Source: Hyphomicrobiales bacterium
GTDB taxonomy: Bacteria > Pseudomonadota > Alphaproteobacteria > Rhizobiales > Rhizobiaceae
Direction: 5' to 3'
NCBI GenBank assembly: GCA_900472175.1
Contig: UCHD01000001.1
Location: 558,001 to 622,000, forward strand
Length of the DNA stretch: 64,000 bases
Part shown: piece after piece, positions 17,787 to 27,968 of the stretch
Numbering within the stretch: position 1 is the first letter of the stretch
Layout: every line of letters starts with the position of its first letter
Made by a program: the position numbers and the translations under genes
The notes under the pieces: model-generated
Databases searched by the model: none
What the model was told of the DNA's origin: nothing
The model's input: the letters and a program-made list of their open reading frames with translations, nothing else

Positions 17787-18791
17787 GTGACGATGCCACA
17801 GCTGGTCGATGGAAAATGGGAAGCCGGCGACGTTGCCGCCAGCGAAATGAAAAACGGCGCCTTTCACCGTGAGCCGACCAGTTTCCGCAACTGGATCACG
17901 TCGGATGGCGCGCCGGGGCCTGACGGCCAGCCGGCGTTGCCCGCCGAGGCAGGCCGCTATCAGCTTTTCGTCGCCTTCATCTGTCCTTGGGCCTCGCGCA
18001 CGCTGATGATGCGCAGTCTCAAAGGCTTGCAGAACATCATTTCCGTGTCGATCTCGGAACCGGAGCTGGGTGAAAACGGCTGGACCTATGCGGAGCCGCA
18101 GGATGCCGGCCCGCGCACGGGAAAAATCCGCTATCAGCACGAGCTCTATACCGCGTCGGACCCGCACTATACCGGCAAGGTCTCGGTGCCGGTGCTCTGG
18201 GATCGCAAGGAAGGCCGCATCGTCAACAACGAATCCGCCGATATCATCCGCATTCTCAATACCGCCTTCAATCACCTGACAGGCGACCGGCAGGACTTTT
18301 ATCCGGAAGACCTGCGCCCCTCGATCGACCGCTGGAATGCGCCAATCTATGAACGGGTCAACAATGGCGTCTACCGGGCAGGCTTTGCCAAGACGCAGGG
18401 TGCTTATGAAGAGGCCGTGACCAGCCTGTTCGATATGCTGGATACGCTGGAAGCCCACCTGTCTGCCAACCGCTACGTCGCCGGTGCCTTTTTCACCGAA
18501 GCCGACATCCGGTTGTTCGTCACGTTGATCCGCTTCGACGCAGCCTATTTCGGTGCCTTCAAGTGCAATCTGCGGCGTTTGGAAGACTATCCGAACCTGT
18601 CGAACTACCTGCGCGAGATCTATCAATGGCCGGGCATCCGCGAGACGGCACGGATCGATCATATCAAGCGGGGCTATTACTCCATTGTGCATATCAACCC
18701 AACGAAGATCGTGCCGCTCGGTCCGCTGCTTGATCTTGACCGGCCGCATGATCGGGCACGGTTGCCGGGGCAGGGCGTGATGTCCATATGA
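17787..18791 (+). CDS. Glutathionyl-hydroquinone reductase (Xi-class glutathione transferase, YqjG-like)
   Basis: 334 aa, close to E. coli YqjG. The N-terminal thioredoxin-fold part carries the catalytic Cys in FICPWASRTLMM. The NESADIIRILN segment is the glutathione-binding SNAIL/ESADI motif, and an all-helical C-terminal domain follows (from about residue 190). These enzymes use glutathione to reduce glutathionyl-hydroquinones. It lies alone between the era terminator and the cyclopropane synthase. Confidence 0.88.
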   Translation: MTMPQLVDGKWEAGDVAASEMKNGAFHREPTSFRNWITSDGAPGPDGQPALPAEAGRYQLFVAFICPWASRTLMMRSLKGLQNIISVSISEPELGENGWTYAEPQDAGPRTGKIRYQHELYTASDPHYTGKVSVPVLWDRKEGRIVNNESADIIRILNTAFNHLTGDRQDFYPEDLRPSIDRWNAPIYERVNNGVYRAGFAKTQGAYEEAVTSLFDMLDTLEAHLSANRYVAGAFFTEADIRLFVTLIRFDAAYFGAFKCNLRRLEDYPNLSNYLREIYQWPGIRETARIDHIKRGYYSIVHINPTKIVPLGPLLDLDRPHDRARLPGQGVMSI

Positions 18792-19094
18792 TCCACGGGA
18801 TTTGCTAAGCAAATAAATTCTTGAGGGACCAGCGCCGGCATTGCACGGCTGTAAAACAGCACTATTTAAACGGGTGTTCTGATGGATTGAGCTCCCTGGC
18901 AGGGGTGCCCAGACGATCTGTCCGGCAGCCAGACGGCGAACGCCCCCGCGCTGTTACCGTTTCCTGTTTGCCCCCGGACGACGCCGACGGCGCGCCAGTT
19001 GCGGTTCTTCTCGTTTCCGAATGTCCGGCAAAGCCAAGGCCGGCGGCACGCGACCCTTCACCAGAATGCTCTGCATCTGTGGTCGAGGTCCGGA
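18792..19094. other. 303-bp intergenic region before the cyclopropane synthase
   Basis: No convincing gene seen. Frames crossing it lack ribosome-binding sites and family resemblance. It presumably carries the promoter and leader of the next gene, but I cannot pick a promoter with confidence. Confidence 0.5.
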
Positions 19095-20351
19095 ATGAAT
19101 ACGACATTTCTGAAGATTTTCCGCCGGCTGGTTCAAAAAGGCAATCTGACACTCATTCTGTCTTCTGGAGAGCGCGCCATTCTTGGCGACGGGTCCGGCG
19201 TTGCCGTGACCGTGCGCACATTGGACGAGGAAGCCGAAAAAGCGATCCTGCACGATCCGGGCCTCCGTTTCGGCGAAATGTATGTCGAAGGGCGCATCGT
19301 CATCGACGAGGGCAACATTTTCGACCTGTTATCGATGGTGAAGGCCAACGGCCTGGAAAAGGCTGCAACGATCAGCAACACCGCGACGGCGCTGATGCAT
19401 GTGGCCGAACAGCAGATCAAAAGCCGCCTGCCGGTCAATCGCAACAAGCACAATGTCGCCCATCACTACGATCTCGACGGCAAGCTGTTCGACCTGTTTC
19501 TCGATCAGGACTGGCAATATTCCTGCGGCTATTTCGATCCGCCTGGGATCAGCCTTGGCGAAGCGCAGACGGCAAAAAAGCGCCACATCGCCGCCAAGCT
19601 GCTTCTGGAGCCCGGCCAGACGGTGCTGGAAGTCGGCTCGGGTTGGGGCGGCATGGGCATGTATCTGGCGGAATCCTCCGGCGTCGATGTCACCGGCATC
19701 ACGCTGAGCGAGGAACAGCTGAAAGTGTCGCGCGGCCGGGCGCAGAAGCGCGGGCTTGAAAACCACGTCCGGTTCGAACTGCAGGACTACCGCACGATGG
19801 CCGATCGCCAGTTTGACCGCATCGTGTCTGTCGGTATGTTCGAGCATGTCGGCATGGCCAATTATCTCAATTTTTTCATCAAGATGGCCGGATTGTTGGC
19901 GCCGAAGGGCGTGATGGTGCTGCACGCGATCGGCCAGGCGGAAAAACCGTGGGCGACCAATCCCTGGATCGAAAAATACATCTTTCCTGGCGGTTACATG
20001 CCGGCCCTGTCCGAGGTGGTCCCGGCCATCGAAAAGGCGGGTTTGATGATCCGCGATATCGAGATATTGCCGATGCACTATGCCCACACGTTGCGGGCCT
20101 GGCGCGAGCGGTTCACTGCCCGCAAGGAAGAGGCGATCCAGCTCTATGACGAGCGTTTCTTCCGCATGTGGGAATTCTATCTGGCCTCGTCGGAAACGGC
20201 CTTCCTCTATGACAAAATGGCGATCTTCCAGATCCAGTTGTCGCACGAACTGGAATCCGTACCCTATACGCGCAATTATATTGGCGAACGGGAAGAGGCG
20301 TTGCGTCAATTCGAAAAGACCCGGCCGCCCTTGGAGCCAGTGGAGTTTTAA
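19095..20351 (+). CDS. Cyclopropane-fatty-acyl-phospholipid synthase family
   Basis: 418 aa from ATG at 19095, with GAGGTCCGG upstream. The N-terminal 120 residues form the lipid-binding part. The SAM-binding methyltransferase core has VLEVGSGWGGMGMYLAE near residue 180, with the bicarbonate/substrate-site Cys in QYSCGYFDPP just before. YIFPGGYMPALSE and the C-terminal ETAFLYDKMAIFQ follow the CFA pattern. The enzyme adds a methylene bridge across double bonds of membrane lipids, usually in stationary phase or acid stress. Rhizobia often have two paralogues, so I leave the symbol blank. Confidence 0.9.
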   Translation: MNTTFLKIFRRLVQKGNLTLILSSGERAILGDGSGVAVTVRTLDEEAEKAILHDPGLRFGEMYVEGRIVIDEGNIFDLLSMVKANGLEKAATISNTATALMHVAEQQIKSRLPVNRNKHNVAHHYDLDGKLFDLFLDQDWQYSCGYFDPPGISLGEAQTAKKRHIAAKLLLEPGQTVLEVGSGWGGMGMYLAESSGVDVTGITLSEEQLKVSRGRAQKRGLENHVRFELQDYRTMADRQFDRIVSVGMFEHVGMANYLNFFIKMAGLLAPKGVMVLHAIGQAEKPWATNPWIEKYIFPGGYMPALSEVVPAIEKAGLMIRDIEILPMHYAHTLRAWRERFTARKEEAIQLYDERFFRMWEFYLASSETAFLYDKMAIFQIQLSHELESVPYTRNYIGEREEALRQFEKTRPPLEPVEF

Positions 20352-20474
20352 GCCAGCAGTCAGTGCTTTGCAGGTATCCATCTGTGGACGCGCAGGCGCG
20401 AGGGCGCGCCTTCACTTGGCCTTGATGGCATGTGCATCTATTGTCCCGCCCATCGCAATTGAATCCGGAATGCC

Positions 20475-22799
20475 ATGTCCCTGCCATCAAAGTCCATCGC
20501 CGTCCTCATCGCCCAGGAAATCAAGGCCACGCCCGCTCAGGCGATATCAGCCATCGAACTTCTGGACGAGGGTGCGACCGTTCCCTTCATTGCACGCTAC
20601 CGCAAGGAAGTGACCGGCGGGCTCGATGATACGCAGCTGCGAAACCTTGCGGAACGGCTGGTCTACCTGCGCGAGCTAGAGGCGCGCAGGACATCCATTC
20701 TCGATTCGATCCGCAGCCAGGACAAGCTGACGGCCGAACTCGAAACCAAGATCGCCGGTGTCACCACCAAGGCGGAACTGGAAGACATCTATCTGCCCTA
20801 CAAGCCGAAGCGCCGCACCAAGGCCGAGATCGCCCGCGAGCGCGGCCTCGGGCCGCTTGCCGAAGTCATTCTTGCCGATCGGACGATCGCCCCGGCAGAC
20901 CGCGCCAGCGCCTATATCACCGCCGACGTGCCGGATGTGAAGACGGCGCTCGATGGTGCCCGCGATATTATCGCCGAAGGCATTACCGAAAATGCCGATC
21001 TGCTCGGCCGCCTGCGCGCCCATATGCGCCAGCATGCGATGCTGCGGTCCAAGGTCGTTGATGGCAAGCAGGAGGCTGGCGCCAAGTTTTCGGATTATTT
21101 CGACCATTCCGAACGTTGGGCAACGACTGCGGGGCACCGGGCGCTGGCCATGCTGCGCGGCTGGAACGAGGAATTTCTTTCCGTCGATATCGTCGTGGAT
21201 CTCGACGATACATTACCGGTCAAGCCAGTCGAGCGCACCATCGCCGCCGCCTACGCGGTCGGCGGCACGCTGCCGGGCGACAAGTGGCTGATGGAGATGA
21301 TCGGCTGGACCTGGCGGGTCAAGCTGTCGATGTCGCTGTCGCTCGACCTGATGCGTGAACTGCGCGAGCGGGCCGAGGAAGAGGCGATCCACGTGTTCGC
21401 CCGCAATCTGAAGGACCTTTTGCTTGCTGCTCCCGCCGGGTCGCGTGCCACCATGGGCCTCGATCCGGGCATCCGCACCGGCGTCAAGGTTGCGATCGTC
21501 GATGGCACCGGCAAGCTGCTCGAGACTACGACGGTCTATCCGTTCCCGCCGAAGAATGACATTCGCGGCACCCAGGCGGAACTTGCCAGCCTGATCCGCA
21601 AGCACAAGATCGAACTGATCGCCATCGGCAACGGCACTGGTAGCCGCGAGACCGAACGTCTGGTCGCCGACATGCTGACGCAGCTTCCGGCCGGTCCGAA
21701 GCCGACCAAGGTCATCGTCTCGGAAGCGGGCGCATCGGTCTATTCCGCCTCGCAGGCCGCAGCCGATGAATTCCCCGGCCTCGACGTGTCGCTTCGCGGC
21801 GCTGTGTCGATTGCGCGCCGCCTGCAGGATCCGCTTGCCGAACTGGTCAAGATCGAGCCAAAATCGATTGGCGTCGGCCAGTACCAGCACGATGTCGATC
21901 AGGGCCGCCTCAACCGCTCGCTCGAAGCCGTGGTAGAAGACGCGGTGAACGCGGTCGGTGTCGATCTGAACACCGCATCGGCCCCGCTGCTTGCCCGCGT
22001 TTCCGGACTTGGAAAGTCATCGGCCGAAGCCATCGTTGCTCATCGCGATGCGAGTGGCGCCTTTACCAGCCGCAAGGAACTCCTGAAAGTGCCGCGTCTC
22101 GGCGCCCGCACGTTCGAACAGTGTGCCGGCTTCCTGCGCATTCGTGATGGCAAGGAGCCGCTGGACGCATCTTCAGTGCATCCGGAAGCCTATGGCGTGG
22201 CCAAGAAGATCGTTGCCGCCTGCGGCCGTGACCTGCGCGCCATCATGGGCGACAGCGCCGCGCTGAAGAGCCTCGATCCGAAAACCTTTGTAGATGAGCG
22301 CTTCGGCTTGCCGACGGTCAAGGATATCTTTTCCGAACTCGAAAAGCCCGGCCGCGACCCGCGCCCGAGCTTCAAGACGGCGACCTTTGCCGATGGTGTC
22401 GATGACATCAAGGACCTGAAGCCGGGCATGCTTTTGGAAGGCACAGTGACTAACGTTGCCGCGTTCGGCGCCTTCGTCGATATCGGCGTGCATCAGGATG
22501 GCTTGGTTCACGTCTCCCAGCTTGCCGATCGTTTCGTCAAGGATCCGCATGAGGTGGTCAAGGCCGGTGATGTCGTGCAGGTGCGCGTCACCGAGGTCGA
22601 TGTCCCCCGCAAGCGCATCGGGCTCACCATGCGCAAGGATGGTGCCGCCGAGACAGGCGGACGCAGCGACATGAGGAGCGATCCTAAAGCGGCTCAGCAG
22701 GCACGCCAGACCTTGTCCCGCGTCCAGCAGCAAAAGCCGCAGGCGCCGTCGCAGGGTGCCTTTGGCGCAGCTCTCGCCGAGGCGATGAAGCGGAAGTAG
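20475..22799 (+). CDS. tex: Tex-like RNA-binding transcription accessory protein
   Basis: 774 aa. It has the N-terminal Tex helical part ([30 protein letters not shown]), a YqgF-like RNase H fold ([17 protein letters not shown] near residue 325), a helix-hairpin-helix segment ([24 protein letters not shown]) and a C-terminal S1 domain ([21 protein letters not shown] near residue 652). The tail is charged and low in complexity. Tex proteins bind nucleic acid and influence transcription or ribosome-associated quality control. Confidence 0.94.
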   Translation: MSLPSKSIAVLIAQEIKATPAQAISAIELLDEGATVPFIARYRKEVTGGLDDTQLRNLAERLVYLRELEARRTSILDSIRSQDKLTAELETKIAGVTTKAELEDIYLPYKPKRRTKAEIARERGLGPLAEVILADRTIAPADRASAYITADVPDVKTALDGARDIIAEGITENADLLGRLRAHMRQHAMLRSKVVDGKQEAGAKFSDYFDHSERWATTAGHRALAMLRGWNEEFLSVDIVVDLDDTLPVKPVERTIAAAYAVGGTLPGDKWLMEMIGWTWRVKLSMSLSLDLMRELRERAEEEAIHVFARNLKDLLLAAPAGSRATMGLDPGIRTGVKVAIVDGTGKLLETTTVYPFPPKNDIRGTQAELASLIRKHKIELIAIGNGTGSRETERLVADMLTQLPAGPKPTKVIVSEAGASVYSASQAAADEFPGLDVSLRGAVSIARRLQDPLAELVKIEPKSIGVGQYQHDVDQGRLNRSLEAVVEDAVNAVGVDLNTASAPLLARVSGLGKSSAEAIVAHRDASGAFTSRKELLKVPRLGARTFEQCAGFLRIRDGKEPLDASSVHPEAYGVAKKIVAACGRDLRAIMGDSAALKSLDPKTFVDERFGLPTVKDIFSELEKPGRDPRPSFKTATFADGVDDIKDLKPGMLLEGTVTNVAAFGAFVDIGVHQDGLVHVSQLADRFVKDPHEVVKAGDVVQVRVTEVDVPRKRIGLTMRKDGAAETGGRSDMRSDPKAAQQARQTLSRVQQQKPQAPSQGAFGAALAEAMKRK

Positions 22800-22891
22800 A
22801 GCTTGGCTCGGGGACATCCCGTTGCCGGGTGATCTGGCATTGGGTGGCGTTCTGATTGTTTTCGCCTGCCGCCGGGAGTAAAACTGAAGCC

Positions 22892-23638
22892 ATGCAATGG
22901 AGCGATCAGGCCATCATCATCGGCGTCAAGCGGCACGGGGAAACCTCCGTGGTCGCCGAGGTGATGACGCGGGCGCGCGGCCGTCATCTCGGGCTGGTGC
23001 GGGGCGGCCGTTCGCGGACGATGCAGCCGGTGCTGCAGCCCGGCAACGAGGTCGAAGTCACCTGGCGGGCGCGGCTCGACGAGCATCTGGGTGAGTTCAA
23101 GATGGAGCCTGTGCGCCTGCGTGCGGCACGGTTGATGGAGGCGGCAACTTCGGTTTACGGCGTTCAGGCCATGGGTGCATTGCTGCGGCTTTTGCCCGAA
23201 CGCGATCCGCATCCGCATCTCTATGAAGCACTCGATGTCATCCTGGAAAACCTGCACGACCCCCGGGATGCCGGAGAACTGTTCGTGCGCTTCGAGATCG
23301 CTGTTTTGAATGATCTCGGTTTCGGTCTTGATCTTGCGGAATGCGCGGCGACCGGTACACGCGAGGATCTGGTCTATGTTTCGCCGAAATCCGGCCGGGC
23401 GGTCAGCCGGGCCGCAGGCGCGCCCTATGCCGGCAAGATGCTGGCGCTGCCGGGTTTCCTGGCGCAAGGCGGTGCCGCCGATTTTGATAGCCTGTCCGAA
23501 GCGTTCCGCATGACGGCGTTCTTTCTTCATCGCCATGTTTATGAGCCGCGCGGCATCGGCCTTTCGGCTGCCCGCGAAGGGTTTGTGCAGGCAGCACTCA
23601 AGGCCCTGAAGCCGCAGAGCGTCACAGTCCTCCCATAA
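22892..23638 (+). CDS. recO: DNA repair protein RecO
   Basis: 248 aa from ATG at 22892 ([19 protein letters not shown]), the usual RecO start. An N-terminal OB fold ([12 protein letters not shown]) is followed by a helical domain. RecO loads RecA onto SSB-coated DNA with RecR in the RecF pathway. In many alphaproteobacteria recO directly follows era; here a terminator and three genes stand between them. Confidence 0.93.
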   Translation: MQWSDQAIIIGVKRHGETSVVAEVMTRARGRHLGLVRGGRSRTMQPVLQPGNEVEVTWRARLDEHLGEFKMEPVRLRAARLMEAATSVYGVQAMGALLRLLPERDPHPHLYEALDVILENLHDPRDAGELFVRFEIAVLNDLGFGLDLAECAATGTREDLVYVSPKSGRAVSRAAGAPYAGKMLALPGFLAQGGAADFDSLSEAFRMTAFFLHRHVYEPRGIGLSAAREGFVQAALKALKPQSVTVLP

Positions 23639-23652
23639 GGAATCCTCACCGC

Positions 23653-24162
23653 ATGACCGTCGAACTTTATCCCGGAATGACCGTGTCCGGCATCGGCACG
23701 GTACCGCTTGAGGCTGTCGCGCGCGATGGCGGGCTGAAGGCAATGCTCGACCTTCTGGCCGGCGTGCATCCGGCGCCGCCGATGGCTGCGACGCTCAAAT
23801 TCGGATTGACCGAAGTCGAAGAGGGCAGGGTCATGTTTGCGGGCCTGCCAACCGCCGAACATCTCAATCCGCTGGGTACCGTGCATGGCGGCTGGGCGGC
23901 GACGATCATGGATTCGGCTCTTGGCTGCGCCGTCATGACAACGCTCAAACCCGGCGAGGCCTATACGACCGTCGAGTTCAAGGTCAATCTGGTCCGCCCG
24001 CTGCTGCCCGGCATGGGCGAGGTGTTCTGCGAAGGCAAGATCGTCCATCGCGGCCGCACGCTTGCAACATCGGAGGCCTGGCTGAAGGACAAGAACGGCA
24101 AGCTTCTCGCCCACGGCACGGAAACCTGCGCGATCTTTCCGATCGAGAACCTGATGCGCTGA
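23653..24162 (+). CDS. Hotdog-fold thioesterase, PaaI family
   Basis: 169 aa. The diagnostic segment is HLNPLGTVHGGWAATIMDSALGCAV, where the HGG turn and the following helix form the active site. The second half (EAYTTVEFKVNLVRPLLPG) completes the hotdog sheet. PaaI-type enzymes hydrolyse small acyl- or aryl-CoA thioesters. It starts 15 bases after recO with AAGGA upstream, so it is probably in the same transcript. Substrate unknown. Confidence 0.87.
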   Translation: MTVELYPGMTVSGIGTVPLEAVARDGGLKAMLDLLAGVHPAPPMAATLKFGLTEVEEGRVMFAGLPTAEHLNPLGTVHGGWAATIMDSALGCAVMTTLKPGEAYTTVEFKVNLVRPLLPGMGEVFCEGKIVHRGRTLATSEAWLKDKNGKLLAHGTETCAIFPIENLMR

Positions 24163-24331
24163 GTCCACGGCAAATGGCTGTCACTCGAAAGACGGATGCC
24201 GCCGCACAAACAGAGGGGGACAACAATCCGGTGAACATATCGTCGATCTGAACCGTCTATGATTGGCGTCCGGCTGAAAAGCTGTATGGTTCGCAGGATC
24301 GCGCCGTGACTGGCGCCACGGAGAAATCAGA

Positions 24332-27190
24332 ATGGAAGTCATTGCTTTCATTGCTTTTGGTCTAGCGCTTGCGGCGTTTTTTAACGGGCGTAAGACAGAT
24401 GAACGGCTGGATGCCGAGGTTGCCGCGCTGAAGGAACAGCTAGCGCAACTTCAGGCGCGCCTACCCGTCATTCCGGCCGCCGATGCGGTGGTCGAAGCAG
24501 CCGATCAGCCCGAAATGCAGGAAAGCGCGCCGGAATCGCTGGAGGTGACACCGGCGGAAACGCCGCGCGCTGCCGAAATCCGCAAGGGTGACGCGATCTT
24601 CGGCGGCCCGCCACCCAGCCAGGATGCCGTCGAAAAAGCGTCGCGTGGCGAACCGGTGGCCGCCCGTTCGAATGCGGCGAGCACCACGATCGATGCCGTT
24701 GCCCCGCGCCAGAAGGAAAGCCTCGAGAGCCGTCTCGGCGCGCGCTGGGCGGTCTGGGTCGGCGGTATCGCGCTGGCGCTTGGCGGCGTCTTCATGGTCA
24801 AATATTCGATCGATGCAGGTCTGCTCAGCCCAGCCGTACGGTTGTCGATGGCGGCCGTCTTCGGTCTCGTCCTGATGGCCATCGGCGAGTTTGTCCGCCG
24901 CCGCGCCGTGCCGCTGGTGGCCGACGCGTTCCAGAATGCGATGATCCCTGGCATCCTGACCGCGGCAGGCGCCGTCACCCTGTTCGGGGTGTGTTATGCC
25001 GCCCATGGCATCTATGGTTTCATCGGGCCGGTTACCGCCTTCGCGCTGTTGGCCTTGGTATCGCTTGCCACCGTTGGCCTGTCGCTCCTGCATGGGCAGG
25101 CTCTGGCCGGTCTCGGGCTGCTGGCCTCGCTGATCACGCCGGCACTGGTTTCGTCTGAAAGCCCCAGTCCCTGGAGCCTGTTCGGCTTTCTCGGCATCGC
25201 CTGGATCGCCACCCTTCTGGCCGCCCGCATCCGCCGCTGGACGGTGGTGCCATCGATGGCCAATGTCGGCCTTTGCCTCTGGGCATTGGCCTATATCGCC
25301 TCGGCGACGCCGTTCGAAACGCGGCCGGTGACCCTGATCATGCTGGTGATGATCGCCGGTATTGGCTTGATCTGGCCCGGCAAGCTGGCCGTTACGATTG
25401 ACAATCAACCGGCAGGGCCGGACCAGCCGCTTGCAGCCGTGCCGTCGTCGTGGGAGCGCACCATGACCCCGCCTTTCGTAGCGATCACGGTAACAGCGGG
25501 CATTTCCGCTCTTCTCACTGCGCTGGCGATGATCAGCCCGCTCGCCACCGCCTCCGGCTATCCGGTCGTCGAATTCAGCCTTGTCGTTGCCGCCTTGGCA
25601 GCGCTTGGTGCGACGCGCAGCTATGCCGTCTATCCTGCCATCTTCTCCGCAGTCGGCACGGTATTGGGCGTCTGGAGCATGACGGCGCTGAGTGGCCTTC
25701 TGACATTCATCGATCCAACCATCCCCGGCCACATCGTCACGTTTGCTGTTTCCGGCCGCACCGCGATGCTGGCCAGTATGATTTTGTCCGGCGTGTTCAT
25801 CGCGCTTGGAGCCCTTGCCATCCATCTGCATGGCAAGGACCGTCCGCCGCTCGCCACCATCTGGGCCGCTATCACGGCTGTTGTTCCGATCGCACTGATC
25901 GGCATGTCTCTGCTGATGACTGGCAATCTGACATTCGATCTGCCACATGGATTGTTTGCGCTGGCGGCGGGCCTCGTCCTCCTCGGCCTCACCGAGTGGT
26001 TCTCGCGCAGCAAGGGCGGCGATGACGGCCTCGATCTGCCACAGGCTTTCCTCGTCGCCGGTTCGCTTGGCTTGATCATCATTGCGCTGCATGCCCTGAC
26101 TGATGGTCTCGCGACCACCATCCTGATTGCGCTTGTCGGCGCAGTCTATGTCGCGGCCACGCGTCTGCGGACCTGGCCGGCACTGCCCTGGATGATGGTC
26201 GGCGCCGCCATTGCCGTGCTTGCCCGCATCGCCTGGGAGCCGACCATCGTTGGTGCTCTCCATCTTGGCAAGACACCGGTCTTCAACGCGCTTCTGGCCG
26301 GTTACGGCATTCCGGCGCTGCTGCTGGTCTATTCGGCATTCGAGCTTCGCCGCTGGCCGGACCTGCGAGTACGCAATCTGCTGCAGGCGCTTGCCAGCCT
26401 GTTCGTGCTTCTGACGGTCGCCATTCTCGTGCGCCATGCGATGAACGGTGGCGTGCTCGACAGCGCCGTGCCGACGCTCGGCGAACAGTCGATCTACACG
26501 CTGCTCGCCATCGGTGCCTCGGGCATCATGATGACGCTCGACCGCAAATCGCCAAGCCCGATCTTCCGCTATGGCAGCATGGTGATCGGCGTCCTGTCGA
26601 TCCTGTCGATCCTCGGCGCCCACCTGATCGGGCTCAATCCTTATTTCAGCGGCGAGCTGCTTGGCTCGATCCCATTCTTCGATCTCCTGCTGATCGGCTA
26701 CCTGCTGCCGGGGCTCGGTTATGCCGGCCTCGCCTGGTATGCCCGGGGCAAGCGGCCGGTGCCTTACGTGACGATCCTTGCCGTCGCATCTGCGGTGCTT
26801 GCCTTTGCCTGGGCAACGCTGTCGGTGCGCCGGTTCTGGCAGGGGCAGAACATCGCCGACTGGAAGGGGTTTGTGCAGAGCGAGACCTATACCTATTCCG
26901 TTGTCTGGCTGCTGCTCGGCGTGCTGTTGCTGGTGCTCGGCTCCCGCTTCAATGCCAAGAGTATCCGCATCGCCTCCGCGGTTCTGGTCTTCGTTTCGGT
27001 GCTGAAAGTGTTCTTGATCGACATGGCCAATCTGGAAGGTTTTCTGCGCGCGCTGTCGTTTATCGGCCTCGGCGCCGTGCTGATCGGCATCGGGCTGTTC
27101 TACCAGAAGATCCTGTCCGGCAAGGCGAGTGCCGGGCCGCAGCAGGAAACGCCGGTGGACATCGAGGCGGAACCGGGTCAAACAGCCTGA
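24332..27190 (+). CDS. Large DUF2339 polytopic membrane protein
   Basis: 952 aa. The N-terminus is one membrane helix (MEVIAFIAFGLALAAFF) then a short coiled coil (ERLDAEVAALKEQLAQLQARL) and a Pro/Glu-rich linker to about residue 130. From WAVWVGGIALALGGVFMVKYS onward it is almost continuous membrane helices, probably more than 20, ending in a short acidic tail. This is the DUF2339 layout, a family of unknown function found in many Gram-negatives. A Shine-Dalgarno GGAG precedes the ATG. Confidence 0.9.
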   Translation: MEVIAFIAFGLALAAFFNGRKTDERLDAEVAALKEQLAQLQARLPVIPAADAVVEAADQPEMQESAPESLEVTPAETPRAAEIRKGDAIFGGPPPSQDAVEKASRGEPVAARSNAASTTIDAVAPRQKESLESRLGARWAVWVGGIALALGGVFMVKYSIDAGLLSPAVRLSMAAVFGLVLMAIGEFVRRRAVPLVADAFQNAMIPGILTAAGAVTLFGVCYAAHGIYGFIGPVTAFALLALVSLATVGLSLLHGQALAGLGLLASLITPALVSSESPSPWSLFGFLGIAWIATLLAARIRRWTVVPSMANVGLCLWALAYIASATPFETRPVTLIMLVMIAGIGLIWPGKLAVTIDNQPAGPDQPLAAVPSSWERTMTPPFVAITVTAGISALLTALAMISPLATASGYPVVEFSLVVAALAALGATRSYAVYPAIFSAVGTVLGVWSMTALSGLLTFIDPTIPGHIVTFAVSGRTAMLASMILSGVFIALGALAIHLHGKDRPPLATIWAAITAVVPIALIGMSLLMTGNLTFDLPHGLFALAAGLVLLGLTEWFSRSKGGDDGLDLPQAFLVAGSLGLIIIALHALTDGLATTILIALVGAVYVAATRLRTWPALPWMMVGAAIAVLARIAWEPTIVGALHLGKTPVFNALLAGYGIPALLLVYSAFELRRWPDLRVRNLLQALASLFVLLTVAILVRHAMNGGVLDSAVPTLGEQSIYTLLAIGASGIMMTLDRKSPSPIFRYGSMVIGVLSILSILGAHLIGLNPYFSGELLGSIPFFDLLLIGYLLPGLGYAGLAWYARGKRPVPYVTILAVASAVLAFAWATLSVRRFWQGQNIADWKGFVQSETYTYSVVWLLLGVLLLVLGSRFNAKSIRIASAVLVFVSVLKVFLIDMANLEGFLRALSFIGLGAVLIGIGLFYQKILSGKASAGPQQETPVDIEAEPGQTA

Positions 27191-27230
27191 GTTGTTTCGA
27201 TTCTCCCGCAACCGTTTGGATGGATGCCGC

Positions 27231-27887
27231 ATGAGCCACAGTGCTTCGCTCGCCGCCGCTTTTGCGCCTCACCAGGCTCTTGCGGAACAATTGCTGCCAC
27301 ACGCCGTCTCCGGCAATGACGGTTCGCACGATGCCGCCCATCTGATCCGGGTGTGGAAGAATGCGCTGCGCATCCACGGCTCGGAAGGTGGAGATCTGCG
27401 TATCATTGCTACCGCGGTTTTGCTGCATGACTGCGTCGCTGTCGAAAAGAATGCGCCGGACCGGGCTCAAGCCTCACGGCTTGCTGCAGAAAAGGCGTTC
27501 GAAATACTGGATGCGCTCGGCTGGCGAACCATGGATATCAGTGCGGTTGCCCACGCGATCGTCACCCACAGCTTTTCCGCCAATATTCCGCCGGAAAGCC
27601 TCGAGGCGAAAATCCTGCAGGACGCCGACCGGCTCGATGCGATCGGCATGATCGGTGCTGCCCGCTGCTTCTACATTGCCGGACGCATGGGCAGCGGGCT
27701 TTATGATCCGCTGGATCCACTCGCCGAAAACCGTCCGCTCGATGACAAGGCCTTTGCCATTGATCATTTCGAGACGAAGCTGTTCAAGCTGACGGACGGG
27801 TTTCAGACGGCGGCGGGCCGGGCGCTTGCCCGCCAAAGGCAAGAAAGATTGCGCGCCGTGCTCGGCATGCTGCTTGAGGAAATCTAG
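27231..27887 (+). CDS. HD-domain metal-dependent phosphohydrolase
   Basis: 218 aa from ATG at 27231; the open frame upstream overlaps the end of the DUF2339 gene and is not used. The metal ligands are visible: SHDAAHLIRVW (His), VLLHDCVAV (HD pair) and ILQDADRLDAIG (Asp). The order and spacing match the YedJ/YpgQ-like nucleotide hydrolases. The substrate cannot be read from the sequence. It is probably co-transcribed with its upstream neighbour, 40 bases away. Confidence 0.86.
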   Translation: MSHSASLAAAFAPHQALAEQLLPHAVSGNDGSHDAAHLIRVWKNALRIHGSEGGDLRIIATAVLLHDCVAVEKNAPDRAQASRLAAEKAFEILDALGWRTMDISAVAHAIVTHSFSANIPPESLEAKILQDADRLDAIGMIGAARCFYIAGRMGSGLYDPLDPLAENRPLDDKAFAIDHFETKLFKLTDGFQTAAGRALARQRQERLRAVLGMLLEEI

Positions 27888-27968
27888 AAAAACCAAGGTC
27901 TTGCCGTGATCTTCGGAATCGATCTGCAATGCGCTTGAATCACAATCTGAACGCTCGGGAGTGACGAC

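Noticed and set aside
16115-18812. Two long minus-strand frames across rnc, era and the glutathione transferase
   Set aside because: They cross several real genes and terminators and have no start sites or motifs.
24461-27232. Long minus-strand frame opposite the DUF2339 gene
   Set aside because: Very rich in Arg, His, Asp and Gln, as expected from the complement of membrane-helix codons; no domain seen.
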